This document shows positions 36,401 through 51,469 of a stretch of 64,000 nucleotides of DNA, piece after piece; within the stretch, counting starts at the first letter, position 1; each line of letters begins with the position of its first letter. A program made the position numbers and the translations under genes. The DNA lies in NCBI RefSeq assembly GCF_051401765.1, contig NC_135071.1, positions 14,548,961-14,612,960 on the forward strand, given 5' to 3'. This DNA is from Calliopsis andreniformis (lineage: Eukaryota; Arthropoda; Insecta; Hymenoptera; Andrenidae). The notes under the pieces were generated by a model that ran no database searches, had not been told where the DNA came from, and worked only from the letters and a program-made list of their open reading frames with translations.

Positions 36401-38141
36401 ATCGATTACAGGATGTCCCATAATTCCGAAAACATATTCGACGCCCTGATTTAAACATAAAAAAGAAATAAGAAAATAAGTGCTGAAACATTTTTGAGAA
36501 ACTTCAAATTCCATAAAAAATAGTATTTTTTAATGATAATATAATTTTTTCCGAATAAAAGAAAAATTTGACACAATAAAAATAATAAAACAGATATATA
36601 CAAATATGGTGGAATAGTATATAGAAATGATAAAACGATAAAATACAAGTATGTGTATAGTGTGCATCTGTAGATGTATAATGCACGCATTTTTCTCGCA
36701 GCTTTATTAGGGTAGTCGTGCGATCAGAGGTCACCAAATGTGATAAACGCGCTAAAGACAGTCTTAAATTAAGAATGCAGTATCTGCTGTTACAATTTAT
36801 ACAAAACTATAAATTATGCTCGTGTACCCACTTTTTCGGCCATTATTAATGAATGAAAATTCAGGGCAAACGGAAGGTTAATTATATCGATGGAAATAAA
36901 CAATCGCTTGAACTTGATATTAAACGTTCGAGGGCCTTTGTGAGCGCATCATTGTCATGTGTATTCATTATCAGGGAAGCTATCCCATTGTTCTGAGAAA
37001 ATAAATTTACTTTAAACGTTGCAGGGGAAGAGAGTAGACACTTCTTACGACGACACGTGCACTTGAAAACTATCTGCATGCATTTTTACAACTTCCAATA
37101 AATCAGGAAAGTGAATTAACGACAATTAAACGAAACGTGCGACAAACTTTGAACAGCATGTTTCGTGGTTACGACGAAGAGCGTGTTCCCCTTATAAGAA
37201 GATCGGTAAAACGTAAGTGTTATTATTTTTATCGTGATTGCTAACGTACGAATTATGGCTCAACATTTTAAATAAAACAAATGCTTATTATGTGAAGTAG
37301 TTTTATTTATTTGAATAAAAAGAAAGTACAAAACATAAAAGGTTTGTTTCGATCTACGTACGTACATCGATAAAATTATTCAACAGAAAAAATTGATCTA
37401 TATAATAACAGTACTGACGTATTTCCTTAATTCATCACCATGAAATTCTCTTAAAATTTTTCTTGAATACTGATGAGACAGAAAATTTACGACTTTTATA
37501 TTTACTTCTTGTTAAAGATGCAGAAGATACAGACGTATCTTAGAAATATTTTATATAAAAGAGTTAGTATAAATTACTGATTTTTCCGATAATTTGACAA
37601 TGTTTGATTCGAAATTTTAAAATGAGGCGTTTTATTTCTTCTTTGTTAACAAGTTTTGTTTTCGCAAACATGCCAAGAGTAATGTCGAACGCGATAAATA
37701 TTTCAAAGTACTCTGAAATTACTTAAACTGCAATACTGCATATTTTATTATGTTTGTCATTAATGATAAGATAAGACTTGTGAACACAGTATATGTAAAT
37801 ATAACATATTCTTATATCTGTAACTATACATACATATGTATTCTATGTTTGCATATACATTTAGGAATAGAAATATATATATGCACTGAAAAAACTGAAC
37901 AAAAAGTAATAACGAAGAAGTAATAAATGTTTTTGTATCAAACTGAGAGTGTATATTACGATGACAACAAGAAGTAGCTAAGTATTATCAGTTGATAAGT
38001 CTATACGTAACATAACCTTAAAAGTGGTACTTTAGCATCGAATTATTGAAAAAGGAGAAAAAGTAGTAAAAGTAGAAAAACGAGAAAATTCGCTACCTGC
38101 TCTTTCAGGGACTCCGCGGCTATTTGATTTCCAGTCTTCAT
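33409..38141 (-). CDS. Hacl1: 2-hydroxyacyl-CoA lyase 1 (HACL1)
   Basis: HACL1 is a thiamine-diphosphate enzyme of peroxisomal alpha-oxidation; it cleaves 2-hydroxyacyl-CoA to formyl-CoA and a fatty aldehyde. Twelve minus-strand exons: 38141-38097, 36445-36304, 36219-36135, 35584-35403, 35326-35150, 35042-34801, 34640-34455, 34385-34310, 34223-33986, 33923-33816, 33696-33573, 33504-33409 (TAA). The 566 residues compare with 578 in human. The catalytic Glu is in [10 protein letters not shown] (Glu48). The TPP/metal motif runs from GDS (442-444) to NNN (469-471). [10 protein letters not shown] and [15 protein letters not shown] are also typical. The chain ends in SKL, a canonical PTS1 import signal. 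The start was chosen at 38139-38141 ([15 protein letters not shown] joining to GVEYVFG) because the alternative ATG five bases upstream is out of frame. Intron 1 (36446-38096) contains a probable exon of the opposite-strand SLC17 gene. Confidence 0.95.
35691..35810. mobile_element. Fold-back element in a HACL1 intron
   Basis: Two arms of about 55 bases are inverted around a centre near 35750 with CCCTGTA and TACAG at the tip. They share TCCGAAATT, a GCTAAAATTG-type block and GTATATAC. The 120-base unit would form a long imperfect hairpin. It lies in the HACL1 intron between exons 3 and 4. Confidence 0.6.
37158..37212 (+). CDS. Probable alternative first coding exon of the SLC17 transporter
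   Basis: The exon starts with ATG and encodes [18 protein letters not shown] plus one base (C), then a strong GTAAGTG donor. It therefore ends in phase 1 with C, exactly like the promoter-proximal first exon at 43123-43168, and would join in frame to the common exon at 44525 (C + GA gives Arg, then WIPSRVL). The encoded ERVPLI fits the acidic dileucine sorting consensus, and sialin-type SLC17 proteins carry an equivalent motif in their N-terminus. The exon lies within HACL1 intron 1 on the opposite strand, 7.3 kb from exon 2. That it belongs to this transporter is inference. Confidence 0.5.
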
Positions 38142-41100
38142 ATTTCATGTAACTTCACTAATAACAGTAACAAAACATTACACGACAACAGTTTCAAGCA
38201 AACTGTGCAAAAGACGATCGCAGATCGCACGTTCCTCCACCTTCATCGTTTACCCGCTGGACTTTGGATTCCATAAAAAATACCCGTCACGATTCTCAAT
38301 TGATATTTTTTATCTGCCAATAAATGTTTATATTAATTTAAAGAAGTCGTACCTTATTAAGGACACTTTTTGAAATGACAATGAGAAAATGTATTATCAC
38401 ATTTATTCGAACGATCCATACGTCCAATATATTTCTTTTTTATTTTAAATACCTAGGTACCTATTTTTCACAATTTATAACATTTTTATTATGGTTCGTA
38501 CAAAAATATTTGTTGTTTCAAAAAAAAAGAAAAATATGATCACTGATTTAATAACACTATATGTATGTCATATGTAACGTACATAAAAGTCGTTTTTGTT
38601 TACATGCTTGATTTTGAATGCCACCGAAGAATCATTATCCTAGAAAAGAAATTTGTACCTCCAATCTTTGGGACACCCAAAAGCCAACGCACCTTCAGAT
38701 GTTTCAGAATTTAGAATTCCATACTTCTATTTAACACGTTCGTCGCCCAGCGCAATTTGGTTTTTCAGCGGGCCCAACTGAAAATCCTATGAACTTCAAC
38801 AAGAACAGCTTCATTCACATTTGGGTGATGGGGCCCCACGAAAGTATACGCCGTCACCCAGGTATGGGTGACGTGCAACGAACGTGTTACGACGAAAACA
38901 ACCTTGACATTATGTCAACGTCATCACTTGCAGTTTTCAGAAGACGCTATTTAGAAGAAAAGATCATTTTTAACTTGAACTTTTAGAGAACGAGGAAAAA
39001 CAGTTATCGTATTATGTCTACTTTTTTTGGATGAAAAATATCGTCCAGGGCATCGTGAACTTAATAATTATACATGCATACATGTTCAGTAAGAAGGGTG
39101 GTTAAGGAACAACAGGCTATTGTAGTTGCATTTCAGTAATGAATTCAGAGAAATGCGGGTTTACTGCGACCGAGGACACGATGCCTAAGCCAGGTCAATT
39201 CCTAAATCTCGTACTCTTTGAAAAGCTCGTACCTGCAGAGGTATCTTCGGCAGAGGATAGCACAGTTTGGAAGTATTGACTTGCCAGTTACCTATACTAA
39301 GAAAGAGAGGCGAAATTGCGAACAGTCAAACGCTTAGCAAGGAAAAAAGGAAACTGACCAAACCAGGATCATTCTGCCTACGTCAGATCTCCGATTTATT
39401 TCGTTAAATATGTAACGCTATATTATTATTTATTCAAGTGATCGACTACTGGGTACTGATAGAGTACTGAGTCAATTACTTTATACGAGGAATGTAATTT
39501 TTGAGAGGATTTCATAAAACAGAACTGCGTGATCTAGGCTGGCCTAGTAGGCCTAGTAGCCAAAGCCAAAGTAATAATATTTACGATATCTCCGACATCC
39601 CTACCACTGTTGCCGGCTCACCATTGACCACTGTCATTCTCTGGTGGCTACCTCACCGTCGCTTTAGGTGAAAGTGGAATTAAAATATGATAACCAAGCG
39701 TGGCTAATGTGTCGTCAGTGATTTTTATTCTAATTTTTATTTCGTTAATTTTGAGAATTTTCAAATAAATATTTCAGGGAATATGGCTGAAGGATAGTAA
39801 CTACGTAAAATGTGATCGGGTATAAATATTCTTGAGAAATCGATTTCTTTTTATCCATTTAAGTTGGTGTATGTAGCCACTTAAAAGAGTAAAGCCCATT
39901 GCAATAGTCCCCTCTGGGATTTTCCTTAATTCTTGAGCGATCTTGTGTTATGGGATTAGCTGGCACGCGACAATATGTAAATGAGTACAAAAAATTGTTT
40001 TTACCACTGAACTTGTTACGAATCTCAGTCTCAAATCATGACTCACTGTGATTTAAAGGTACACAGACAGATAATTTACTCTGGTATTGTCGGAGGATAT
40101 TGAGATTATCGTAATTGACTTTTCTTTTTCTTTTAATATTGGAATGTCTTTCTTGTTTGGGAAGAAAACTGAACAGTATCAGTCCACGGGTGAGGAAATA
40201 CCAATCCAAGATCACTTTTCTTCCTTTCTAACACTGTTTCTTGTACATCAAATGTATCATTTTATGGTACATTTATTCTGATATCACGGAGTTGAATTTT
40301 ATCGAAAATTAATATTAAAAAAAGTTCAATATTCTTACTTTACATTAATTCACCTATTTCTTATGTTGATTGCATTAATATAATTATATTTGCAAGTATA
40401 ATGTCTAGTTAATGTAAGTGGTTGACAAATTTTCAATTTTTAACGAATTTCCTTCCGTGGCTACTATAGAAAAATTTATTTGAATCGTTGCTCCTATGGG
40501 ATCATCATTTTACTCGTAACTCTGTCATTCGATAAATGAATTTAGTCATTGTATTCGTGTCTAATACCTATCCCCTAAAAATATCCCACATGTTTGGAAA
40601 CACCTTGTACAACGACTTCCAGTGTCTTCAACCGCTCGACAAGGATATTCGCGTTTACTTCTCAAGGTTTCAGAGGTACACACGAATCGATTGTTTTGTT
40701 CTTTCTCTTATGTACAATTTCGGAGAAAAAATAATGCAAATTTCGGTATACGCTTAAATTTTGAATATTAAAGGCACAAGTAGTATTCGATTAGGAGAAC
40801 TCGAAAATGCAAAGCATTGTCGGGGCACAAGCCAACGCAGGGTTCGAAAGAGCTCCGAAATTTCTGTTCGGCACGTAACGCCGAGCTTGAAAATATATTC
40901 AGGTAGCTTGGCCCATTGAATGAGTCTATACATAGGACTGTCCATTTACTTGAGCCGAAGGATTTTGCCAGGAAATGCGCGGTTTATTGCCGAAGGGTAC
41001 GGAATGGTACTAAGACGACCTAACGGTTAAAGTGCATAATTATTTTTCGGAGAGGACAGCCCCTGCAATTTGTGCAAACTGGCTACCTGAGGTACTTCAC

Positions 41101-42917
41101 AGTTTGCTTGGACAAGCGCGAAATATTCTAATCAACGAGCCTGAGCGAAATTATACCCTGACCCTGTTGGAATAATGCATATTTTCAGAGTTCTAGTAAC
41201 ATCATTTGAAGATTTCAAATGAAATGATTTGAATTTCACAAATATAAAGATTTGAAAAGCGATGAGTACTTAGACTGTGCACTTTTACGCATTTATGAGA
41301 GATTTCAGTATGTACAAAAATGTAGAATCTGTATAGTATGAAAAGATCTAGAAATTATCGAAAGATAAATACACTTTGTGATACTTGAAAAGTGAAACAT
41401 GTCTTTAATTAGGTTCCATTTTTCTAATTTTGTGTATGAAAATATAAATCAGCAGTCTAGTGATAAGTAAGGGATTCTCGAAAGGAGGCGTCGGTTTTAT
41501 TACCAAACGTAAACATCACAGTAACTACTTCAAATTAGAATGATATTCGAAATTGAAACAACGTTCGGTATAAAATGTAAATAAAATTGAACATCTCCTT
41601 TTCAATTTCCTCTACTTGTCGCCGCGGACGTACACAGTATGGGTACAGTTTCCTGTTTCAGTTAACAATGTGACTGACACACACGAAACTTGTTATTAGT
41701 AACTGCGTTTCATATCGATTAGCGAAAGTTTACCGATACCAAAGACAATGCTGTCTTTGTATAACAGTAATTGCATCGGTGTACAGTGAATTCGATTCAA
41801 TTCCCATTCATATTTTAATATTTTGCAATTATTATTTATTTCGAATCCTTGCATTGCAGCTTAAAATGGCTTCCAGTTTTGCGAAATGAATAAAACTTCT
41901 TACTTCCTAAATCTACACAAATAAATTTATTATGAAAACTTAGAGAGTAAACAATTGAAGCGCTAACGAGGCGTTTCGTTTTCCACCAGCGAGGCAACAT
42001 CAGTTCGCCAGAAGATGCATTCACTCTAATCACAGCCTTTCGTTTTTCGATGTCAACGTGCTGAAACGCAAATTTGTTATCTTGAACAGCTGAGCTGCTT
42101 TGCTGGATTCTTTAGCGGTTCCGTGTCGTAATGCCACGAAAATCTGACCTCGAAATTTCGCTGCAACTACCTGCATTTCCATTGCAGCCCGCAAGTCGTG
42201 GAATTACGTAAATCGCCAGCGAATTATTGAAAATTAAGGAAGCCGCGCTCCGCGATGTCAAATCAGAAGCGAGCAAAGCAAATGACAATAGCGAACGATT
42301 CCTCTCTACTATTTCGTGTTTTGTGTTAGACGTGATTTCTTCAGTAGTGACGTATTTGATACTTGTTCAAGTTTCATTCATAATATATGGGCGTTTTTTA
42401 AATACAATATTTACATGTCATTTGCATACGATCTCGTGATTGAATACAAGTTACCAAGAAAAAGGAGAATTATTTGTCTTTCTTTCATTTCATCAATAAA
42501 AAATAGGAGAAATTGAAAATATAATTCAATAACTGCTTCTCAGAATTATAAAATCTGTTTGTAGAGTTCAAATCGTACGTTGAACTCTTAGGATTTAAAG
42601 GAAACCTAAATGGTGATATATAAAAAGTGTAACGACTACCATAAATATTCCACGAAAACAGGTGTCCTCTTTCTCGCTGAGTTCAAACGGAATTTTTTTC
42701 AAAACAGAAAATAAATAAATAAATAACTATCTGCTTCGATCCTTAATTTCAACGAATAACTGCAGATATCTGCATAAGTAAAAGAAATTTTGCATTTCGT
42801 CGAATTTGAGGTTCTTGAACGGAAATGACCCGTGGCAAACTTTAGGTCTCGGCGTCCTTTCCTATTTCAAGGAAGGGATGTACCTGGTGTCCCCACTTCC
42901 TGCCCCTAGCCGACACC
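38142..42917. other. Gene-free stretch between HACL1 and the SLC17 promoter
   Basis: This 4.8-kb AT-rich region has no coding exon that I can support. If the exon at 37158 is used, it is part of an intron of the SLC17 gene. The sequence just above 38141 should hold the HACL1 promoter. A small piggyBac-like element is at 38731-38890. Confidence 0.4.
38731..38890. mobile_element. piggyBac-like MITE
   Basis: The left end reads TTAACACGTTCGTCGCCCA and the right end GGGTGACGTGCAACGAACGTGTTAC, so the termini are inverted copies of an AACACGTTCGT motif. TTAA, the piggyBac target site, is present on the left and TTAC on the right. The 160-base unit has no transposase frame. Confidence 0.6.
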
Positions 42918-42952
42918 TTAAATAGCCGAGCTGGATAACCGATGTCATCAGT
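42918..42952 (+). promoter_or_regulatory. TATA plus initiator core promoter of the SLC17 gene
   Basis: A TATA-like TTAAATA (42918-42924) stands 32 bases upstream of the A in an arthropod initiator TCAGT (42948-42952). That is the expected spacing for a transcription start at 42950. The start codon of the first coding exon follows 173 bases later. The neighbourhood (42830-42960) is GC-richer than its flanks. Confidence 0.65.
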
Positions 42953-43122
42953 CACTCCTTCAACTTATTCGGGTTCGCGTCGTTTCGAAGTTTCTGAAAA
43001 CAATCGATCATTAGAAGTCCTCCGGCAGTTCCAAGGAAAGATGTCTTGAAGAACGGTCCTCCGCGCCAGGATCTTTTCTTCTGCTACGTGTTCTGTGAAT
43101 CCCTCGTCCAGATCGAAGCAGA

Positions 43123-46100
43123 ATGTACCCACAGTATTACAAGCACATCTACAGGCAGATCTTTTCACGTGAGTTCAATTCCTCTAATCGATCGTCCTCG
43201 ATAAAAAAGAAAAATTCGTTTGAAATTTCTTTGAACGGACCATTCGCTGCTAACAGTCCAGGCATTGGAGCTATTTACGTGGAACGTTCAGTAATTCCTA
43301 TTCGATTTTCTACGGTTGTCGAAATCGACGAGTGTTGTGATGTTTCGCATAGTTCCCGCAATTCTCGGCATAGTTTTCGATTCATACCCGTTATTCAACC
43401 GCGTTGCCACGCCGATCGGTTATATCGCTTAGCTAATTTTCGGTTGAGGATCCGCTATCGTGTCATGAACGTTACTCGTTCAAATTCGTCAACGCTTATA
43501 ACACTTTTTTTCCCCCAACGTCCTTCAAATGGTTCGCTGTGACAGTTAAACGACTGAAACTTCGCGCCTCCAGTTATCTTCTTCACATAAAAGTGAATTC
43601 TTAAAGCGCAGTAAAGTGTCGGTTGCATCGTCGTTCGAAGGAAGAATTCGATCGATAACGATTTCGTAAATATCAGTACACGGTGGCATTAGTTTGTAAA
43701 TAAGGCGAGGAATGGTGGGAAAGTGGTCGAGAACTTTCTTTGGAAATCGCTCTGTGTCGTGGCTAGGAGTATAATAAAAGGAAAGTTCTAAATAATTGAA
43801 AAGCTGGTCCGTAACATCCACCGTCTGTTCGTGTCTCCCTTTGCACGCAAAATCGTATCACGCATATATCGAAAAAGAAAAGACGCGGCTTATGAAACTC
43901 TCTTGATCATTTACCAGCCGCGATGTACGTTCCATTTTAATGTTAAACGAAAACGAAAGGCGCCTTTGCGTATTTTCCTCGTGTGAATCCATGAATCCAA
44001 GCAATCGTGCCAGGAGTATCAAGTTAATCATTTAGGTAAACGCTTCCTCCTCGCAAGTTTCAATTTAAAGATTGATATTCTGTTTCCTGCTCCGCCCAAA
44101 AAATTAGGTAGCTTTACAGTTAGGTAATCCATCAGCGAACTGAAGATGTAGATAGAATCATTAAAACTAGACAAACACCGAGCAATCATAGTTGGCATGG
44201 CAATCTGTCGCCTTCTTCCCGTCAATCATTATCCCATCAGTTTCAGTTTTTCGTCGGCGATATTTTCCTCGATATCTAATATTTCTCCTAAGATCGATGG
44301 GGCAAAGCGTGTCTGGTGTCTCTGACATTTTCACGGGTTCGAATTCGCTAACGTGGAAACTGTTGAGTAAGTCGAGCCAGCAGCGTAAACAGGAAGACAA
44401 TTCCGATCCTCCGACAGTTGAACCAGTTTCACCGCACAAACGCTTCATTAGGAGTTGCTCCATTGACGAGAGAGTGTCACAGTTCGCCGATCATCGAACT
44501 CACCGATCCCATTTTTTTCCGCAGGATGGATCCCCTCGCGAGTGCTGATCTGCCTGATGATGTTCACGGCCTGTTGGACCAATTACATGTGCCGTTTGCA
44601 AATGCCAATCCTGGCGGTGCCGATGATCAAGGCCGTGGCTGGTAATGCCTCGGGAGGTGCCTGCGCGCAACAGGGCGTCTCCAGGGCGCGTCGAGCGCTC
44701 TCTTTGATAGACCCAGGGGCCTTCCTGGAGGACTTCATCCTGGAGGAGAGACTGAAGAAAATGGAGCAGGAGATAGTCCACGGAGCAGCGAACATCCGCT
44801 TGCCTAGGGATGCCAACGATCCAGATGTTCGTCCTGCAGATGCACCTATATCGTTGGTCAATGGTCTGCCCTTCAACTGGGAGCCAGGCATTCGGGGGCA
44901 ACTGATAGCAGCTTACAGTTATGGAAACGTTCCTGGAAACTTCCTGGGTGGTATAATGGCTCTGCGATGGGGTCCTAAGAAAGCGATCCTCTGGACGTCT
45001 ATTGTGGCAGCTTTGGTGTCGCTGTTAAGTCCTATCTTCGCTCAGATACACTGGGGTGTTCTTCTCTTCTCGAGAATAATCATTGGCTTCACTGGAGGAG
45101 TGACCTTCCCAGCGTGTCACACTCTGGTCGCCAGGTGGTCGCCTCCGCATGAAAAAGCAAGGTTCGTTTGGTCCCTGCTGGGAGGCACCTTTGGTACTAT
45201 CTTCACGTACCCCATGGTGGCTGCGATCGCTGAAACTCTGAAATGGGAGAACGGTTGGTACATTCCGTCGTTGCTTATGCTGGTGTGGATAGCATTCTGG
45301 GCTCTCCTCGCGTATGACTCGCCTGCAGAGCATCCTGGTATTAGCGACGAAGAGAAGGAGTACATTCTAACGTGAGTTGATGTGACTTCTTATATTTTGT
45401 TAATTGAAAAGAGAATTTTAAAAGTATCTTCTATCTATGTTTTAGGTCGCAAGCAGGAACAGTGACGGCAAAGAAACCTTCGCTAAAGGAGACACCGTTG
45501 AAGGCGATCTTCACTTCGGTGCCTTTTATCAGTTTGATTTTCTGCCACTTCGGGAACATCTTCCTCCTATTCTTCTATCAGAATGGCATGATGTTGTACC
45601 TGACAAAAGCTTTGGGATTCCATCTCACGAAGGGTGGCGTGGCCGCGAGTTTTCCTTGGGCTGGGAGGATGTTCTTCGGGTTCTTTTTCAGCTGGGCTGG
45701 TGATACATTAAAGCACAAAGAGATCATTTCCATTACTGTTCTACGCAAGGGAGCCACAGTGTTCTGTAAGTAGTCTAACTTGAGCCCTCTTTTGTGAAAT
45801 ACCTGTTCATGAGACTGATGAACTTTTCTGTGCTTCCAGCTCACTTTATACCAGGCATTTTCCTCATCCTGGTTGGCTACGTCGGATGTGACCTAGTCCT
45901 CGCGAACGTGTTCCTAGTTCTGGCGCTAGGCTTCAATGGGGCAGCCAGCATCTCTAACTTATCTAACAATCAGGATCTCTCGCCAAACTATGCTGGATTC
46001 CTCTATGGTGTTATGAATACAATTGGTTGCGCATCTGGCATAGTCATTCCGCCTCTGGTCGAGGAGATCGCTGGGAAGTACGGGGTAAGTTTTCTTTTTG

Positions 46101-47443
46101 CGCGCTTCACACTTCGCGATGTCCATTTCATCGAGTTCATTCGCTGCATTCACTGCTTTGTCACTTGCGAAACGATACATATTTTTGTGGGGAAATCGCG
46201 GGTCGAAGCATTCGCATGAATTATATAATTTTTTGTTTGCGCGCTCGTCGTAGTGATATAGCGCTAGGTATCTTGTTACAGCTTATTACATGTGAAGGTG
46301 CTCTTGGCATACTCGAGAACTCAGTCCAGCCTTGTACTCTGTTGCGTAACTCATAGTACGGGCAGTACTGGGGAATTGTGTATGCGATGCATCCAAAATC
46401 AATTGGCGTTCGTGATTTCACTAACGCTATGGTTCCACGCACGCGTGTCCTATTTTAGAATTTTTATTTGACGATTTGTTACCTATTAACTCTGTGCTTT
46501 TGTGACAATATAATATGTCGATCTGCGTTACGAAAAATAGCAAAAGTAGCATATTTGTTTTACGAAAATTAGTATATTTCGACTATCCAAGAGAAAGAAT
46601 ACATTTCACCTTTTCTTACATATAGCGTGTTTCTACTTTGACACGAGAAGCAATCTATTTCACAGTTTCACCACAAAGATCACATTTGGATGTTTGATAG
46701 CACATAACATGCTTTTATTCACACCAAATCATACAAATTTCTTTATGTCATATTTTGGGACAAATTGAGAACAAATGTTTTCTTTTTCGTGAGAGACAAA
46801 TGAGACATGCTACTTTTCGTAGCGCGTGTCGATGTAGTGCCCATTAATTCCCATCACACAGCTACTAATCACAGTGTCAATATCAATGAAGCAAACATGT
46901 CAGACTAAGGAGCCTGTCTTGCTAACCATCGCACTCATATTATTATTTGTCGAGTGGTGATGACGACTCGTGGGTACTACTTGTCTCTATATCATGAAAC
47001 CTATAGTACGAGAAGTACCTACAAGTCGCATCATCCGTGATCGCTACACCGTTCCATGTACACTATCATTCAGCGTTTCATCATTGTCATCGTCTTAACA
47101 ACTGTATATATGGGTATGTGTGTCATCAATACATCCAGTGGGAGATTTTACAATTCATCCATTGCTTTGTGTAAGTGGCTTCGCTAACGTAACATTGCTT
47201 TGTCTTGTTTACACTGAGCTTTTAATAATTACATTCTGTTTCTATACATTTTTACAGCGAATTACTTTCATTGATATTTTTTTTCTATCGTAGAACCCTA
47301 TAGAGAAGTGGCAAATATTGTTCTGGATCGGTGCAGGAGTCTGTATATTCTGCATGATTGTTTTCCTAGTCGGCGGCAGTGGAGATATACAACCGTGGAA
47401 CGAAGTTAAATCGGGCGACGCGGAAGGAGGCGAGAGAAAGTAA
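43123..47443 (+). CDS. SLC17-family (major facilitator) anion/phosphate transporter
   Basis: Exons 43123-43168, 44525-45371, 45446-45765, 45840-46084 and 47294-47443 (TAA) encode 535 residues in closed phases. The protein has the SLC17 layout: a first membrane segment (VLICLMMFTACWTNYMCRLQM), an extended luminal loop, and about eleven further hydrophobic segments. Family signatures include GQLIAAYSYGNVPGNFLGG, TFPACHTLVARWSPPHEKARF, the long cytoplasmic loop after DEEKEYI, and NNQDLSPNYAGFLYGVMNT. The family carries inorganic phosphate, urate, sialic acid or glutamate; the substrate here cannot be read from sequence. The first luminal loop is unusually long (about 75 residues, Ala/Glu-rich, with an NAS glycosylation sequon). 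An upstream TATA/initiator promoter fits this first exon, and a second first exon may exist at 37158. The last intron is 1.2 kb. AATAAA is at 47815-47820. Confidence 0.9.
46956..47040. repeat. Imperfect palindrome in the last SLC17 intron
   Basis: Arms of about 35 bases read GTGATGACGACTCGTGGGTA on the left and the complement of GATGATGCGACTTGTAGGTA on the right. The sequence would form a hairpin. It may be a small mobile-element remnant; there is no coding content. Confidence 0.45.
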
Positions 47444-48545
47444 CGATTTGAGGAGCTACAAAGTTTTACAAATGCTATGTATGCGGTTCGTCAAGTGACG
47501 GTGATTTTGGAACGAGAATACTCTAGGAAAGTAGTTGCGTTTTAAACTTTCACTTTGAATAGAAGTTGGTTTTACTATAGAATCTTTGTAAGTTGACAAA
47601 TAATATCTTGACGACATGGAAGAGATTGTAAATATTTTAGAATCGTTAAGTATATACGCGTTACACAATGTGTCTCTCAAATAAGAATCCGTGAAATTAT
47701 AGTACAAGACGTTCATCGTACAATCGCGCACGAAAAAGTTTGTATGTCCATTGGAATTCTCTTTTATACATGATTTAGAATGATAGAATGTGATATTTGA
47801 GTGTTTCGTTATTGAATAAATATATTTAAATCATAGTAACAATTTCTGTCTTCATTCCGTAATCATATGTGCAGGCAACGTACTAGCGAAAATATGTGAT
47901 ATGAATGAAATTATTTATGCCGAAAAATGTAAAGTATTTATGTGCATAATCAAAATGTTCTGCATGCTATCCTGTGCAATATTTATTTCGAATAAATCAG
48001 TCATATTATGTAAATAACATAAATGCATTACATCACTCGTTTTCCTTAACCTGTTAATCGCGGAATTTTGTTCAATTCGTTTCACGATCGGGACTTTTGC
48101 TTTCCTTTGCAGTGAGAAGTTATATTGTCACGTCTAAGTAATACAAGAATATCGCTTTTCATTTGTTACTTTTAAAAATTTCCATGACGAAAAATGTCAA
48201 TTGGAGTTGTCTTCCTAGCATGACGAAATACATACGCGGTTAACAGGTCAACCATAACTTGAAATTTTGAATGTGTCGCTATTGAGTATTTCATCTAATC
48301 GCACAAGATATACGTAACGAATAAATATTGCAAAACATGCGTATAGCGTTTCGTAGAGTTTATCACTGTTCCGTAAGAATTTTATTAATGTACTATACAT
48401 TCATCATCACAAATACTTTATTCGAAGCTGTTAATTTTAATTTCCTAAGTGTCAATGTTATTTGATAACAATATAGTGTAGTGACATATATCAGGCAAAA
48501 GTCCATTTAGAAAGAAAAGATAAAAGTTTCTGTAGGGTTAGTATT
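47444..48545. other. Convergent 3' ends of SLC17 and ATE1
   Basis: This AT-rich gap of 1.1 kb lies between facing stop codons. It contains the SLC17 polyadenylation signal (47815-47820) and nothing else that I recognise. Confidence 0.5.

Positions 48546-51469
<2,924 letters not shown>

Noticed and set aside
44192..44548. 118-codon plus-strand open frame before the SLC17 second exon
   Set aside because: It lies in the intron between 43168 and 44525, crosses the splice acceptor in a different frame, and lacks any motif.
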